A DNA stretch of 64,000 nt, from the NCBI GenBank assembly GCA_018873245.2, contig JAEMBT020000001.1, positions 7,670,220-7,734,219 of the forward strand. Reading direction: 5' to 3'. Position 1 is the first letter of the stretch. Each line of letters begins with the position of its first letter. The position numbers were made by a program, and so were the translations under genes. This stretch comes from Archegozetes longisetosus (lineage: Eukaryota > Arthropoda > Arachnida > Sarcoptiformes > Trhypochthoniidae). This document shows positions 34,813 to 46,100 of the stretch, in pieces. Under the pieces are notes generated by a model. That model searched no databases, was not told where the DNA came from, and worked only from the letters and a program-made list of their open reading frames with translations.

Positions 34813-34855
34813 AAACTGGCTGTATTGGCCGCGAAGCGGCCAATACAACCAGTTT
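34813..34855. repeat. Strong hairpin inside the 6.2-kb element
   Basis: 20-bp arms with a single mismatch (left arm AAACTGGCTGTATTGGCCGC) around a GAA loop. It lies between two reverse-strand relic genes, about 320-360 bp after the stop of the coiled-coil gene. The GC-rich stem stands out in AT-rich DNA. It could be a transcript-end structure or a replication signal. Confidence 0.75.
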
Positions 34856-35185
34856 GGGTGGTTAGGCGAGACAAAACTCCGCTTTTATACGTAGTTGATA
34901 AAACGAATGAAAGATTAAAAGATTAAACTTTTGAACGTTATGAGGATTAAGTCCTCTAATCCTCTTATCATCTAATCCTATTACTGATAAAAAATTATAA
35001 TTTGAAAGATATTTTCAAAACATTGAAAATAGTACATTGAGAAATAATACAAAATAAGTTTATTTTAACAAAATATTTTTATTAGAGTTAAGATTTTTTT
35101 TACATTTTGAAATTTATTTAAAAAACATTTTAATTGAAATAAAACTTTTTTACATACTAAAATAGAAAAATATTAAAAATATATT

Positions 35186-36045
35186 TTAAAATCTCCACGC
35201 AATTATTTTATGCTGATCACTCCAATAGAAGTGCTGTGGAGCGGTGCCTGACTGCGGATTTCGTTGCCACTGTGCAGCAAATTGCGGAATCGTCATGACT
35301 TCTAGGATGTAAGCGGTGTCACTGACCTGCCATATTACGAAGTGAGGAGTATATTGTTGACCCATCTGATGTTGCAGTTGTTGATGTTGTTCCTCCAGTT
35401 CCTGGTGTCGACGGCGAAGTTCCTCATACATAGTATAGAGGCCATCGTAGTTTTGCTGAAGATCTTGACGTCGCTGCTGAACATCTTCATGCAGATGCAC
35501 CAGATCTTGATGCGTCCCATGAAGAGTGTCGAAGTTTTCCCTCAAGTCTTCATGTTGTTGATGCAACGCGTTGTATTGTTGCTGAAGACTTGTTTGTTCC
35601 TTCTCGACGTCTTCATTCAGCTCCTCCAATGGTCCATCTTCTAAAGTAGGAACTTCGCCATCATCCAGAGTGAAATCGAGTCCTTCCTGATCAACTAAAA
35701 AAAAGAAAATGGATTAGTAAATTTTTAAAATGACTAAATTAACTTTTTTACTTACATCCGTAGCTGGAGATACTCAAAGCATCTTCATCCAACACACCAA
35801 AGTCACTATATGACCTTGTTGGGGAGAAGATGGGAGAACTCCGAGGTGACCAGACCGGTGATGGCACCCTCGGAGCAATAGCGGCCACAGGTCTTTCTTC
35901 GCTCAGGAATGTGTTTCGACTGTCGCCACCATTTCTCTTCGCCCTCCAGCATTCTTCTAGTGAGAAGTTGTTCGGTTGATCGCCACACCAAAGACACACT
36001 TTCAGTTGATTAATCGATGTTACTTCTTGATATGTCGAACCAAGA
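35186..36045 (-). CDS. Coiled-coil protein of the 6.2-kb element (two exons)
   Basis: Exon 1 (about 36,030-35,756) encodes CLWCGDQ, then a Ser/Pro-rich part (VPSPVWSPRSSPIFSPTRSY). A clean GTAAGT donor joins in frame to exon 2 (35,694-35,186) after a T-rich acceptor. Exon 2 encodes about 110 residues of Glu/Gln/His-rich heptad-like coiled coil with repeats of the HxDL and QxxL type, then a folded-looking C-terminus with several Trp and Phe (YTPHFVIWQVSD...). No in-frame ATG is visible in exon 1 after a TATA-like TTTATATACC (reverse) at 36,076-36,085, so the start is unknown or lost. No family recognised. It may be a structural or scaffold protein. Confidence 0.55.
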
Positions 36046-36075
36046 CTGATTGAATTTTGTCATTTTTTTGCTGCC

Positions 36076-36357
36076 TTTATATACCAAAAAAGCGTGAACT
36101 CTGTGAACTTTCAATGAGGATGAAGTTCAGGTGTTTACTACACTAACATTTAGTGCTAAAAGTATTATACGAAGTTCATGAACTGTCCACCTGCAGTATA
36201 ATCTGTACTAAATGATTAGTCCCTAACATTTAGTACATGAAAAACTAGATTACTTCTGTAAAACAGCACAGTATGCTTAAGGGTCAATCTTGAGTTCAAA
36301 AAGACTGACCTTTGTGTGCTTGATGAGTCTTTTTTGTTTTGAAGGAGGTATATAAAG
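36076..36357. promoter_or_regulatory. Bidirectional promoter region with two TATA boxes
   Basis: Divergent genes share about 260 bp. TATATAAA-type boxes face outwards: GGTATATAAAG at 36,348-36,358 for the RING gene (+), and the complement of CTTTATATACC at 36,075-36,085 for the coiled-coil gene (-). The space between has repeated CTAACATTTAGT motifs (near 36,143 and 36,223) and AGTTCATGAACT, a perfect palindrome near 36,173. Confidence 0.55.
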
Positions 36358-36454
36358 AGTTTTAGATCCTACAATTCTTCATCAGTTCTCTCATCTCTTC
36401 AGAGAAGTTTAGTACAATTTCTTTTGGCTAAATAGTTCAAAACATTCCCGGAAG

Positions 36455-37730
36455 ATGGCATCTGGATACACTATTGAAACTTCAAGAATTGCTAATTTAC
36501 TGGAGCTCATCCCATCGTATACTTGCCCGATATGCCTCAACCTACTGAAAGACCCAATTAAGGTAAGTTGTTAATTAATTTTCATATTTTCAAGTTAATT
36601 AATCTTGATTTTATATTTTTAGTTAATTCCATGTGGTGTACACATTCTGTGGAGCATGTATATCAGTGATAATTGATAGACTGCCTACAGAAGGTGGAGT
36701 ACCAGCTGAAGCCTTCCCGTGTCTTATGTGCAGACAGATGACTGAACATAGTGGCGTAAGACCAGCTGACAAAATCTTTACCAACATAATGGATCTGTTT
36801 GAGGTATTTTATGGTATAATCATGTTAAAAATTAATAATTATAAATATATATTTCAGATAAAATGCAAGTATGTGAGCAATGGCTGTGATGGTAAACTCA
36901 AAATAGCAGCTCTTCTTGCTCACGAGGATAGCTGTAAATACAGGGATGGCATGAACAGCAGATGCAGCGAATGTAAGCAGTGGGTTGAAGGTTCACAATG
37001 GCTTCATCATCGCTGTGTGATCAATATGGTAAAAACCTCAACACTTGGCGCGTAAGTTATTTTTTGTAATAACCATTTATTAGAAATAATTCATATTTAT
37101 TTATATTTCAGAAGGAATATGAAGCCATCATCCGAAAGGAAAGATGTGAAATTACAAAATTGCATAAAGAGTTAGATGACATGTCGAACAAGTTTAAGAA
37201 CATAAATGATCGTTTCGAAAATTTCCACATCCGAATAGGAGTGGTAGAAAAGGCTATTGTTGCTGGTGTCAAACGGAGATTCAATGTAGAGTCTTCTGAC
37301 GATGAAGAATATGGTATGTAGTGTTTATTTTTTAAATTTTGTTCAATTTTAAATTAATAACTGTTATTCATTTAGCCCTAGCCAATCCGCTAGAGATGGA
37401 CTTAAGCAAAAAAGTGTGAGTTTTGTGATGGCATCTTTCTCCGTGCACAATTGTACAAGCACCCAAAAATCATGCCAAAGAAGAAAACTCAATAGAATAA
37501 ACAAGCTAAAGCCACACAATTTAATGGATGAATTTACATCTGGTACATCAACTTCTCAGTTACATACTGAGTCTGGTAGTGATGTGCCATTAATCATCGA
37601 TCTTGAAGAAGACTCTCACGCACCGTTGAGGATCAGGCGACTAACCCTCCTTTCACCCAGGGTTATCCAAATGGATCGATAGAAGTTATAACACTTTCAG
37701 GAGAAGATAATTAAGGTAATATTACCAACA
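36455..37730 (+). pseudogene. RING + TRAF-type zinc-finger protein (five exons), frameshifted
   Basis: Exons 36455-36562, 36623-36803, 36858-37028, 37112-37313 and 37376 onward have standard GT/AG borders. Exon 1 and 2 encode a C3HC4 RING (CPICLNLL... PCG ... HTFCGAC ... CLMCRQ), but one base is out of register between PCG and HTFC near 36,640. Exon 3 holds a TRAF-like zinc finger (CKYVSNGCDGKL ... H ... C) and more Cys pairs. Exon 4 is a coiled coil. Exon 5 has a CEFCDG...H piece in a different frame near 37,410, and then PLIIDLEEDS, which looks like a SUMO-interacting motif. RING proteins of this layout are ubiquitin ligases. It lies next to the right TIR; the exon pattern is intact but the coding frame is not. 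Confidence 0.7.
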
Positions 37731-37976
37731 TAGTCTAATGTGTTTAATATAGCATAATAAAATCTTTTAACACTTATATTACAGCTTATTATCGATAGAC
37801 TGAAAGGAAATTTAGGGAAACTACATTTTCATAACCCATCTAATAATTCAATTATTTGTAATTTTACAAATTGTTTATCTTAATTTTAATGTTTACTTAT
37901 CCAGTATTAAATATTTGTGTAACGTTTTTATTATTTTTTCAATAAAAATTATTTTAAAAATAAAATTTATTTCGGA

Positions 37977-38232
37977 TGATGTGACTCGTGGCGTGATTTA
38001 AGTGACTCGTGAGAGTTGCGATTTCACAAAACTTTTTACATAGTTCGAAAAAACACTTCAAATTTTTCATATCTTACAAAATAATTTTATTTATAGTAAA
38101 AATGACTAATTGAGATGAATAACCTCAAAAAGACGGTCTTCGCGGTAAGAACTAATCAGAAAACTCCATTCGTCCCATTGGGCGTGTTGGAGCGTTTTGA
38201 TTGGTGCTTACCACAACCGCCGCACTTCTACT
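37977..38232 (-). repeat. Right terminal inverted repeat of the 6.2-kb element
   Basis: Inverted partner of 32,022-32,290. It ends ...CCGCACTTCTACT directly before the TATAAC duplication. Strong similarity over the outer 100 bp and again at the inner GTGACTCGTGGCGTGATTTA block. Confidence 0.88.
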
Positions 38233-38239
38233 TATAACT

Positions 38240-40020
38240 TTTAAGTCTATTTCATTACGATTCAGTTCAATAATAAAGTTAATAAATATAGTTGAAATCA
38301 TTTCGACCCCAAAGACCTATCAGGAAAATGTGTTGTAATATCTGTAATCATGTGAAGATCTCTTTACAAAAAATAATAAATCAATTTGAAATTGACCTGA
38401 AAGTTGAAGAACGTTCCGATTTAGTGTAGTTAAATGTTAATCAGATCAGCATATCACCGAAAAACATATAAATCTATAGCTTATTTTTATGACCAAGTTG
38501 ACTCCCAAAGTGTTGAGCAATGACTCGGACCCCAAACAAAATGCAAACAGTATGCAATGAAAGCATGCAAAAAAGATGTGGTTTTTGATGTTTTGAATGG
38601 AAGCAGAAATAGCAAAATAGTGGCCAAAGTAAGCCCGAAAAATATAGACCGTGCGTGTCCAAAGTCGGCAAAATCAGTTTTATTTCGAATCAAATCTGCC
38701 TTAAATTAAATGCAAAATATTATGCAGAAGTGTAGACTGCTTCAAATATTATCTAAACCACGAATCCATTCAATGTTGACTTTAAACGCATATTTATTTT
38801 TACAAATGCTTTGTTAATTATTACATATATAAGAATTAATATTAGTTAGTTAAATAACAAATATTAAATAATTAATTAATTAACAAACAAGTCAATTAAG
38901 ACTTGACTTCATTCAAATTTATTCCTACCCAAAACAGTATAAATTCTCTCTCTTTTATATGCATCAAATGTAGATATATTATAAATTAATTACAATAGAA
39001 ATTAAAATTTAAAAAGGAGTAAAGTTAGGGGCACAACAGTACTCCACTCTTAAATCAAGTTTCATCAGACTTGTCAATAAATAAGATTTCAAGAACTTGT
39101 TTCATCATTGCTTATGAATTAATTATGGTATGAATTGTGATGAGATAGTTGAGAATAAAAAATAATTTCAATACTAATTCTTAATTTTTTGAGCTGATTT
39201 GCAATGATCATCAATGTTTCATAACACATATCAAATGAAATAATAATCTGATAATAGTTATGCTATTGAGTCAAAAATATTAAATTACATTCTTTCAAAA
39301 ATATCAGCATTGAAACAATTTGCTATGCAATTTTGTGATAAAACTAGTATTTACTTGAAATACTGATCGAGATAAGCTTTCAACTAAATATTCAATCATC
39401 ATTCTTTTACAATTTATCAATGGATTTCAAATATGAAGATGTCATAGTTCACTTAGATAAGATAAGCCTGTGTTGAGTAATATAACTTACTTATTCAATT
39501 CTTTTCTGAATGTTCTCACACGGTTTTAGTGTTGATAACGTTATAATATTCGCTAAAGTGCTTACATTTTGCTATTATGAAGTTAAGAACTTCTAGCCTA
39601 ATCTAACTCAATATACCCAATAGTTGGGCTTAGTTTGATTTTCTTAGGTTAGGTAAATTTAGGTTACATAAAGTTAGGTTAATGGTGTCTTTCTTGCGAT
39701 AGTAACAGTATTGAAATCGATTAAATCTAACACTATCCAAGCATAAAATAATTTTAGTAACCTTCCTTTATATTTTAGAGGAAATAAAAACATAATGTAT
39801 TCGAAACATTATTCATGGAGAAACTGTATGAGGAAAAGATAAGCCGATTGATAAGCTCAATGTTTATCAATTGAGCTAAATTGAGGACTTAACGAGTACT
39901 CAAGCAGTTTAGCTCATACATAGTATAAAACTTGGATTCATTTAACGTATAAAATATTCAGTTTAATAGTTATATTGGAAACGTCTCATTTAAAAAGTTT
40001 GTCAAACAACATTTAAAAGT
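38240..40020. other. Gene-free stretch and UGT upstream region
   Basis: No gene seen. GTATAAAACT at about 39,920 is a possible TATA box roughly 105 bp before the glycosyltransferase start codon. Confidence 0.45.
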
Positions 40021-40024
40021 TAAT

Positions 40025-41412
40025 ATGCATAAAAAGTTAGTAATTCTTTTCGCTCCCGTCGATGCTGTTGGACATGTGTACTCGTGTATTGGTATCGCAG
40101 AAGTATTAAGAGATAGAGGTCATAAAATTGTATTCGCTTTGGGTGATAACTGGAAGGGAAAAGTGAAAATTTATGGCTTTCAGGAAGAAATTATTGAACT
40201 CTCGGAAAGTAAGACAGTTGAAGATCCGGCAAAGACTTGGGCAGATTTCTTATCGAAATCTGGGTTCTTTGGTTCAATTACACCGATGCAGAAAATGAAG
40301 AATATGAATGAAAAATGTGTTGACGGTATTATAGATAAAATTAAATTATCAGAACCGAAGATGAAGGAAATTGTCGAACGCATAAAACCTGATATCATAG
40401 TAAGTGACGGCTATCAATGGATTCCATCGCTTATGTCTTCTGGTATTCCATGGGTCTGGTCTATAAGTTGTAATCCTTTGTTCATTGATTATGCATTCGA
40501 TGACGATAGGGTTCCTCCCTGTGGTTTAGGTATATAATGATATTTATATATTCTGAAATATTGTTTAAGAATATTCTGATATAACTTTCTTGTATATAAT
40601 TCTTCAAATATTTTTCTATAGGTTTGCCAACAAATGGTGATATAAAAGTTTGGAAAAAATTGAAAGAAGAGAAAGAGGAGTCTATAAGAGAGGTGTGGAG
40701 TAAACTCAATGATTGGGTTGTATCACAAGGATGTGCTTCTTTACCACAAAATAAGTTGATAAGACCTTCTCCTTACCTGAACATTTATATGTACCCCAAA
40801 GAACTCGATTATACAGACTTAAGACAATTGCCATCGAATTGGTATCGATTCGACTGTTTCAAAAGATCTGGAAATGAAGACTCTTTTGAAATACCGGAAA
40901 AACTTAGAAATAGATCCGGAAAACTAATATATTTGTCGATGGGATCGATGGGTGGTGCAGATGTTGAGCTCATGAAGAGATTGATCTCAATATTATCGAA
41001 ATCTAAGCATATATTCATTGTATCGAAAGGTCCTTTACATGAAGAATACGAATTGGCGGACAATATGTGGGGCGAGGGAACTGTTCCACAAATCAAAATT
41101 CTACCGATTGTAGATTTGGTCATAACGCATGGTGGCAACAATACTTTCACCGAAACTCTCTATTTCGGTAAACCAATGATTGTAATGCCTTTATTTGGCG
41201 ATCAATTTGATAATGCGCAGAGAATACAAGAGAAAGGATTTGGTCTAAGACTAAATCCATACGAATGTACAGAAACTGAATTACTTGAAAGTATTGACAA
41301 TTTACTAAACAATCAAAGTCTTGCTTCAAAATTAGTAAAGATGTCAACGAGAATACAGACATCTAAAAGTATTTCGAAAATCTCAGAACTTATTGAAGGT
41401 TTAGTCAAATAG
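40025..41412 (+). CDS. UDP-glycosyltransferase, bacterial-like, cytosolic (two exons)
   Basis: Transfers sugar from a UDP-sugar to small lipophilic acceptors, as in detoxification. Exon 1 (40025-40529) and exon 2 (40622-41412) join in phase 1 across a 92-bp GT/AG intron, giving 431 residues. The GT-B fold is evident: the N-terminal acceptor domain starts FAPVDAVGHVYSC (residue His of the G-H motif near 18), and the C-terminal donor domain has the UGT signature THGGNNTFTETL (about 337-348) and PLFGDQFDN (about 359-367). There is no signal peptide or C-terminal membrane anchor, unlike animal ER UGTs. This matches the horizontally acquired UGT type reported in spider mites and relatives; the intron shows it is settled in a eukaryotic genome. 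The acceptor is unknown. Confidence 0.88.
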
Positions 41413-41419
41413 TAATTGA

Positions 41420-43160
41420 TTTTATGATACATATGTTTTAGTTTATAAAACTTTGTCAAAATTATTCACTCATTTGAAGCATATATAACAAGTTAATTGC
41501 TTAGAAAAGAAAATGCTTTGTATTTTTGAATATAAATTCTTTAAAGTTACGTAAAATAATTGTTTCGAACTTTGCAGAAGTTTACTTATAAGTAATTGAT
41601 TGTTACTTTTAATGGATTTCGACCTTTAGTGGATTTTAAACTACTAACAACTGGTTTTATAAACTTGTTTGGATCAGTCTTGACATGTTTATCCTAGCTA
41701 TTAGTTGATAGAATTGCAATGCGACTTAGGAAAATTATGGAAAATATAAAACGTAAAGCTCAATACCTTAAATATATTTTTTAAAATAGAAAGTCCTTAA
41801 TATATATATATATATATATCTTCATTAATTGCAAGATCATACTCACTTGATTTGTTCTTACGTTATTACAATTGGTTTTATTGCATATGATTTAGACTCC
41901 TAAGAAAAGCTTTTTAAATGTATGAACATCACTGTTCTACTCATAATATACAAATACAAAATTATTGAAATGAAAATTGAGCTAAACTGGCAGAAGTATT
42001 CATGAATCACAAGTATTTATAATATATTCACATAGTTTATGTGTACTTAGAAGAAAAATCACTATCAAATTGAGGATAAAATATACAGAAATCTGTTGTA
42101 GGTATATGCATAAAATACTTAATAATTGAATAATAGTCCTAATTCTTCTCGTATTTTATGCACTTTGATTTTAAGAAAAACTTCGCCTGTATGTATGTAT
42201 AAATAAATGACTGAACATTATAAACAAAATTGACAGAGTTAGCGATAATTAAATGTCTTCTTTGAATATCTGACTAACAATAACGTTTTGTGACTTGAAT
42301 TCTATATTATCTTTCAAAGATTTATGTTCAAAGATAATATAGAATTCAATAATGCAAGTGTTTATAATTTTCATCACATGATTGAAAGTGTTGATAATAT
42401 ATGCCAATTTTTCATTTGTAGAAACATTTCATTAAAGTATAGATAAGAGTAATTTTTTGGTTTTCAGCTATTCTATTAACCGATTTTAACCGTTATGACT
42501 AAACTAGTCATCATCGAATTCGGTGGTTTCAATCTGTCAAAATCTGTCAATACCGATAACTAGGAATCTGAATTATGACTAATAGAGATAACTTTCAATA
42601 TATCAAACTAGTGTTACACAGCCCCATTTGATATGCGAGAAGTATTTCGTTATGGGAATTCGGCGTTAAGTTTATGAAAAAAATATTAGTTTTAATTAAA
42701 TTAATATTTACTTGTGTTGAATTTTGAAAATGCTTTTTGAACATAATATTAAGAAAATATTGTTTTAATACTAATTCGCAATGCTATCGACATATTCTCT
42801 CGTTTAATGAATCAAGAGTATTTTAATTTTAACTTTTCAATTGATAACATTACTGATGTCATACGGACTAGATAATGTCGTATGATTAGCTCATAAGCAG
42901 TCTAGAGCTTTTATGATTTCTTATTCAGACTGTGACCTTGTATTCTAAGTTAGTGAAACAAGATCCATGACTCAATAGTGAAAAGTTAAAACAAGACGCG
43001 GATCTAGTAGCACTCCAAAGTTTCTGCAGACAAGTATAACATCCTGTTATAAATTAGACAACTTTGAATTTAAAAATTTATTCCTTATGTCTATAGGAAT
43101 CGGGCAGTGAGATAGTTTTGAAATAACTTTTGTTAGTTATATGAGAAAGATTGTTCAACA
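41420..43160. other. Gene-free stretch with a TA run and a hairpin
   Basis: Contains a (TA)n run near 41,797-41,820 and an 18-bp perfect hairpin at 42,297-42,348 (arm GAATTCTATATTATCTTT). No coding region supported. Confidence 0.55.
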
Positions 43161-43162
43161 GA

Positions 43163-46100
43163 ATGAGTCACTCATCTTCTAGAAGTAATGATTCGCATTC
43201 TTCTGGGAGTTCAAATTCTTCGAGAAGTAGTAGAAATAGAAGTGGCTTCAATAGAGCAAAAAATGTTGCTAAGAAATTCGATGGTATGGTCCTTGATTTT
43301 CGCAAAATTCAGGAAAATATTGAATACCATCGTGAAAATGCTGACAGACCCTTTGATAAAGAAGCTGATGGATTTTACGCTGAACAAGAATTTGGTATGT
43401 TCACAATGATCTAAATATTATTTCTATTATATTTATGAAGTAAAATTACAGTTAGACCCTTCTAACTAGCATATGTAGTTAAATGGTTTTTTAAGAGACT
43501 AAATAACCTAATAAAGATCAAGACTTATTATTTATTCTTTTTTTAAAAATCGTTAAGTGCATGTTTGAGTTAGAAAGGTTTTACTATAAATATTTTTAGT
43601 AATAGTACGAAATAGTAAAAATTTAACTACAAAGATTAACTATCATTTAATTAGTTGAGATAAGTGATAAATCAATCTTGATTATTAAAGTAAATGAACT
43701 TAAAATAATAGTAATTATCGCTATTTTCAGAAATTTAAATCAAATTACTATTAATGGAGAAGCAGATTATAGCGTAATGAGCTTTCACGTAAAATGTTTT
43801 AAAGTTAAATTGAAAGGAGATTTTTGTATCTCAGGGAGACTGCTATTAACTTTCGCATTTAAATTTAATAAGTAATCAATGTTATAAGTAGTGAACTTGT
43901 TTACAATACAAAATTTGAATATTTGAGTATGTATTGAAAAAACACTACTTTTCAGTTATAACGCATTGTACAATAGTCTAAATAAGATACAAAAATCTTT
44001 TCTCAATTATATTAATATGAACTCATTTGTTACTAAAGAACATTCAGAGATTTAAACAGAAGAGTATATATCTTAAAAGTACTTTTAGATTTGATAATAT
44101 GACTCATAATATGACTGTTTGTAATTAACATAATTCATGTAGATGTACCGCAATTATTTCAAAATCATCGAAACTCTCTGCATGTCCTTTAGGAACAAAT
44201 GGGCTCATATTAGTATAATTGATTTTCGATGATTTTGAAATAATTGCAGTACATCTACATGAATTATGTTAATTACAAACAGTCATATTATGAGTCATAT
44301 TATCAAATCTAAAAGTACTTTTAAGAGACTCTTCTGTTTAGAAAAGTTTTTGACTGTAAGTTGTACTCATCTTGATCATAACATTGATGTGTTTCATGTT
44401 TCATATGTTGTTGTTGTTGTTGCCTCCGCTTCTGTGATGCGATTCACATGAGTCTTGAGGCCTCCAGGAAGGCGATTGCGTCTTCAGGTGCTCTCCAGAG
44501 AGAAAAGAGGTCTATACGATGAGTGTGTCGGAGGGAAGAAAGGCCGGGGCATTGGGAGAAAATGTGTTTGGTGGTTTCGGGAGAGGAGTGGCAGAAGCGG
44601 CATCGGTCGGTGTCGCTTCTATTTGTGCGGTGAAGGTAGTCCCGGAGGAGAGGGGAGTAGTTCGAGCGAAGTTGGGAGAGAATGGAGCGGGCTTTCCGAG
44701 GGAGGGTAATTTCTGAGGGATTTATTTCTGGGGGTTTTTGGCCTAAGAGTTTATTGGGAGAAAGGGATAGTATGCTGCGGGCAGTGAAGTTTGTATGGAG
44801 ACTGGCGATTGTTTGGGAAATGTCGCTTGACTGGGGGTCAGTGTGAGTCGAGAGTAGGTATGAGAAATGGGAGGAAGGGGTGTTTTTCATTTGCCTAGGG
44901 GGGGTATAAGGGAGGGTGAGGTGGTGTGAAGGGTGGGAACTGTCTGTGAGTTTGGCGTAGAATTGGGTGCCCAATAGATTTATATGGGTGGTTAGTGGAA
45001 GGATTTTGGTTTCATTATGTAGGTGGGAATGGGAGGACATTTGGGTGGAGCCAGTTGCTAGGCGGAGGGCTTTGTTTTGAATAATCTGCAGTTTATGGAG
45101 GTTAGTCGAGCAGATAGGGGGGGACCAGGCAGGAGCTGCATATTCCAGTACGGGACGGATGTAGGATTTGTAAAGGGTTATAAGGGTTTCTTTATCTTGA
45201 CCCCAGGTTGTCGAGGATAGGGCTTTTAATGAGTTTAGGCGTCGGTGTGATTTTTGCTTAAGGTGGGAGATATGCGGGGAAAAAGTGAGGAGGGGGTCAA
45301 AGATTACCCCAAGGATTTTGGGGTTTTTGATGGTAGGGATACAGGAATTGTTTAGAGTGAGGAGAGGCTGGAAATCGAGTTCGTGGCGGTCGGGGGTAAA
45401 GAGGGTGCTAGAAGATTTGTCGGGAGAGATAGTGAGGCGGTTTTTAGAGGCCCATTGCTCCATGATAGGGAGGAAGGATTAGAGGTGGGAAGTAGCCGTG
45501 AGTTTGTTGGAATGAGAGGAAAGGATGGTGATATCGTCAGCATAAGTTATTAGCTTTAGAGGGGAAGGGGGAGTAGGGATGTCAGCTATGTAGAAGTTAA
45601 ATAGTAAGGGGGATAGAACAGCGCCTTGGGGTACACCATTTCTAAAGTTTCTGTGAGAGCTAAGGGTGTTGCCTAACTTGACGCAGGATTGCCTTCCGCG
45701 AAGAAAATTTGCAAGCCAGCGTTTGTCGTTAGGGGGGAGTGGGGTGTTGTTTAGCTTAGAGATAAGGAGTGGAGTGGATACAGTGTCGAAGGCTTTAGAC
45801 AGGTCGAGACAGAGGGCGATCGTGCGGGTAGGGGGTTTCTTTTGGTTGAAACCATTTAAAATGGTTTGAGTGAGTACAGTGAGGGCGGTGACGGTTGAGA
45901 GTGATTTCCGGAAACCATGCTGGTGGGAATTTTGAGGTAGAAGGGGTTCAATGCGATTTTTTATAAGTCTTTCCATGACTTTAGAGAGGGGGGAGAGGAG
46001 AGAAATAGGACGATAGGAGGAGGGAAGGTTCGGGGTTTGTTGGGTTTGAGAAGTGGAATGATAATAGATTTTTTCCAGATGGATGGAATTTGACAGTTGA

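Larger units (their letters stand above)
32022..38232. mobile_element. 6.2-kb Polinton/Maverick-like element
   Basis: A 6,211-bp unit bounded by a 6-bp duplication TATAAC (32016-32021 and 38233-38238). Its long terminal inverted repeats begin AGTAGAAGTGCGGCGG and end with the complement ...CT. The repeats cover about 270 bp (32,022-32,290 and 37,977-38,232): the outer 100 bp are well conserved and the inner part is diverged. A 6-bp duplication, AG/CT termini and TIRs of hundreds of bases are known Polinton traits. The usual Polinton integrase, protease, capsid and full polymerase B genes were not found, and the length is well below 15 kb. So this is either a strongly deleted copy or a smaller related element. 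Most internal genes show frame breaks. Confidence 0.8.

Noticed and set aside
38474-38693. Two overlapping reverse frames with hydrophobic residues
   Set aside because: No recognisable family and no support from neighbours.
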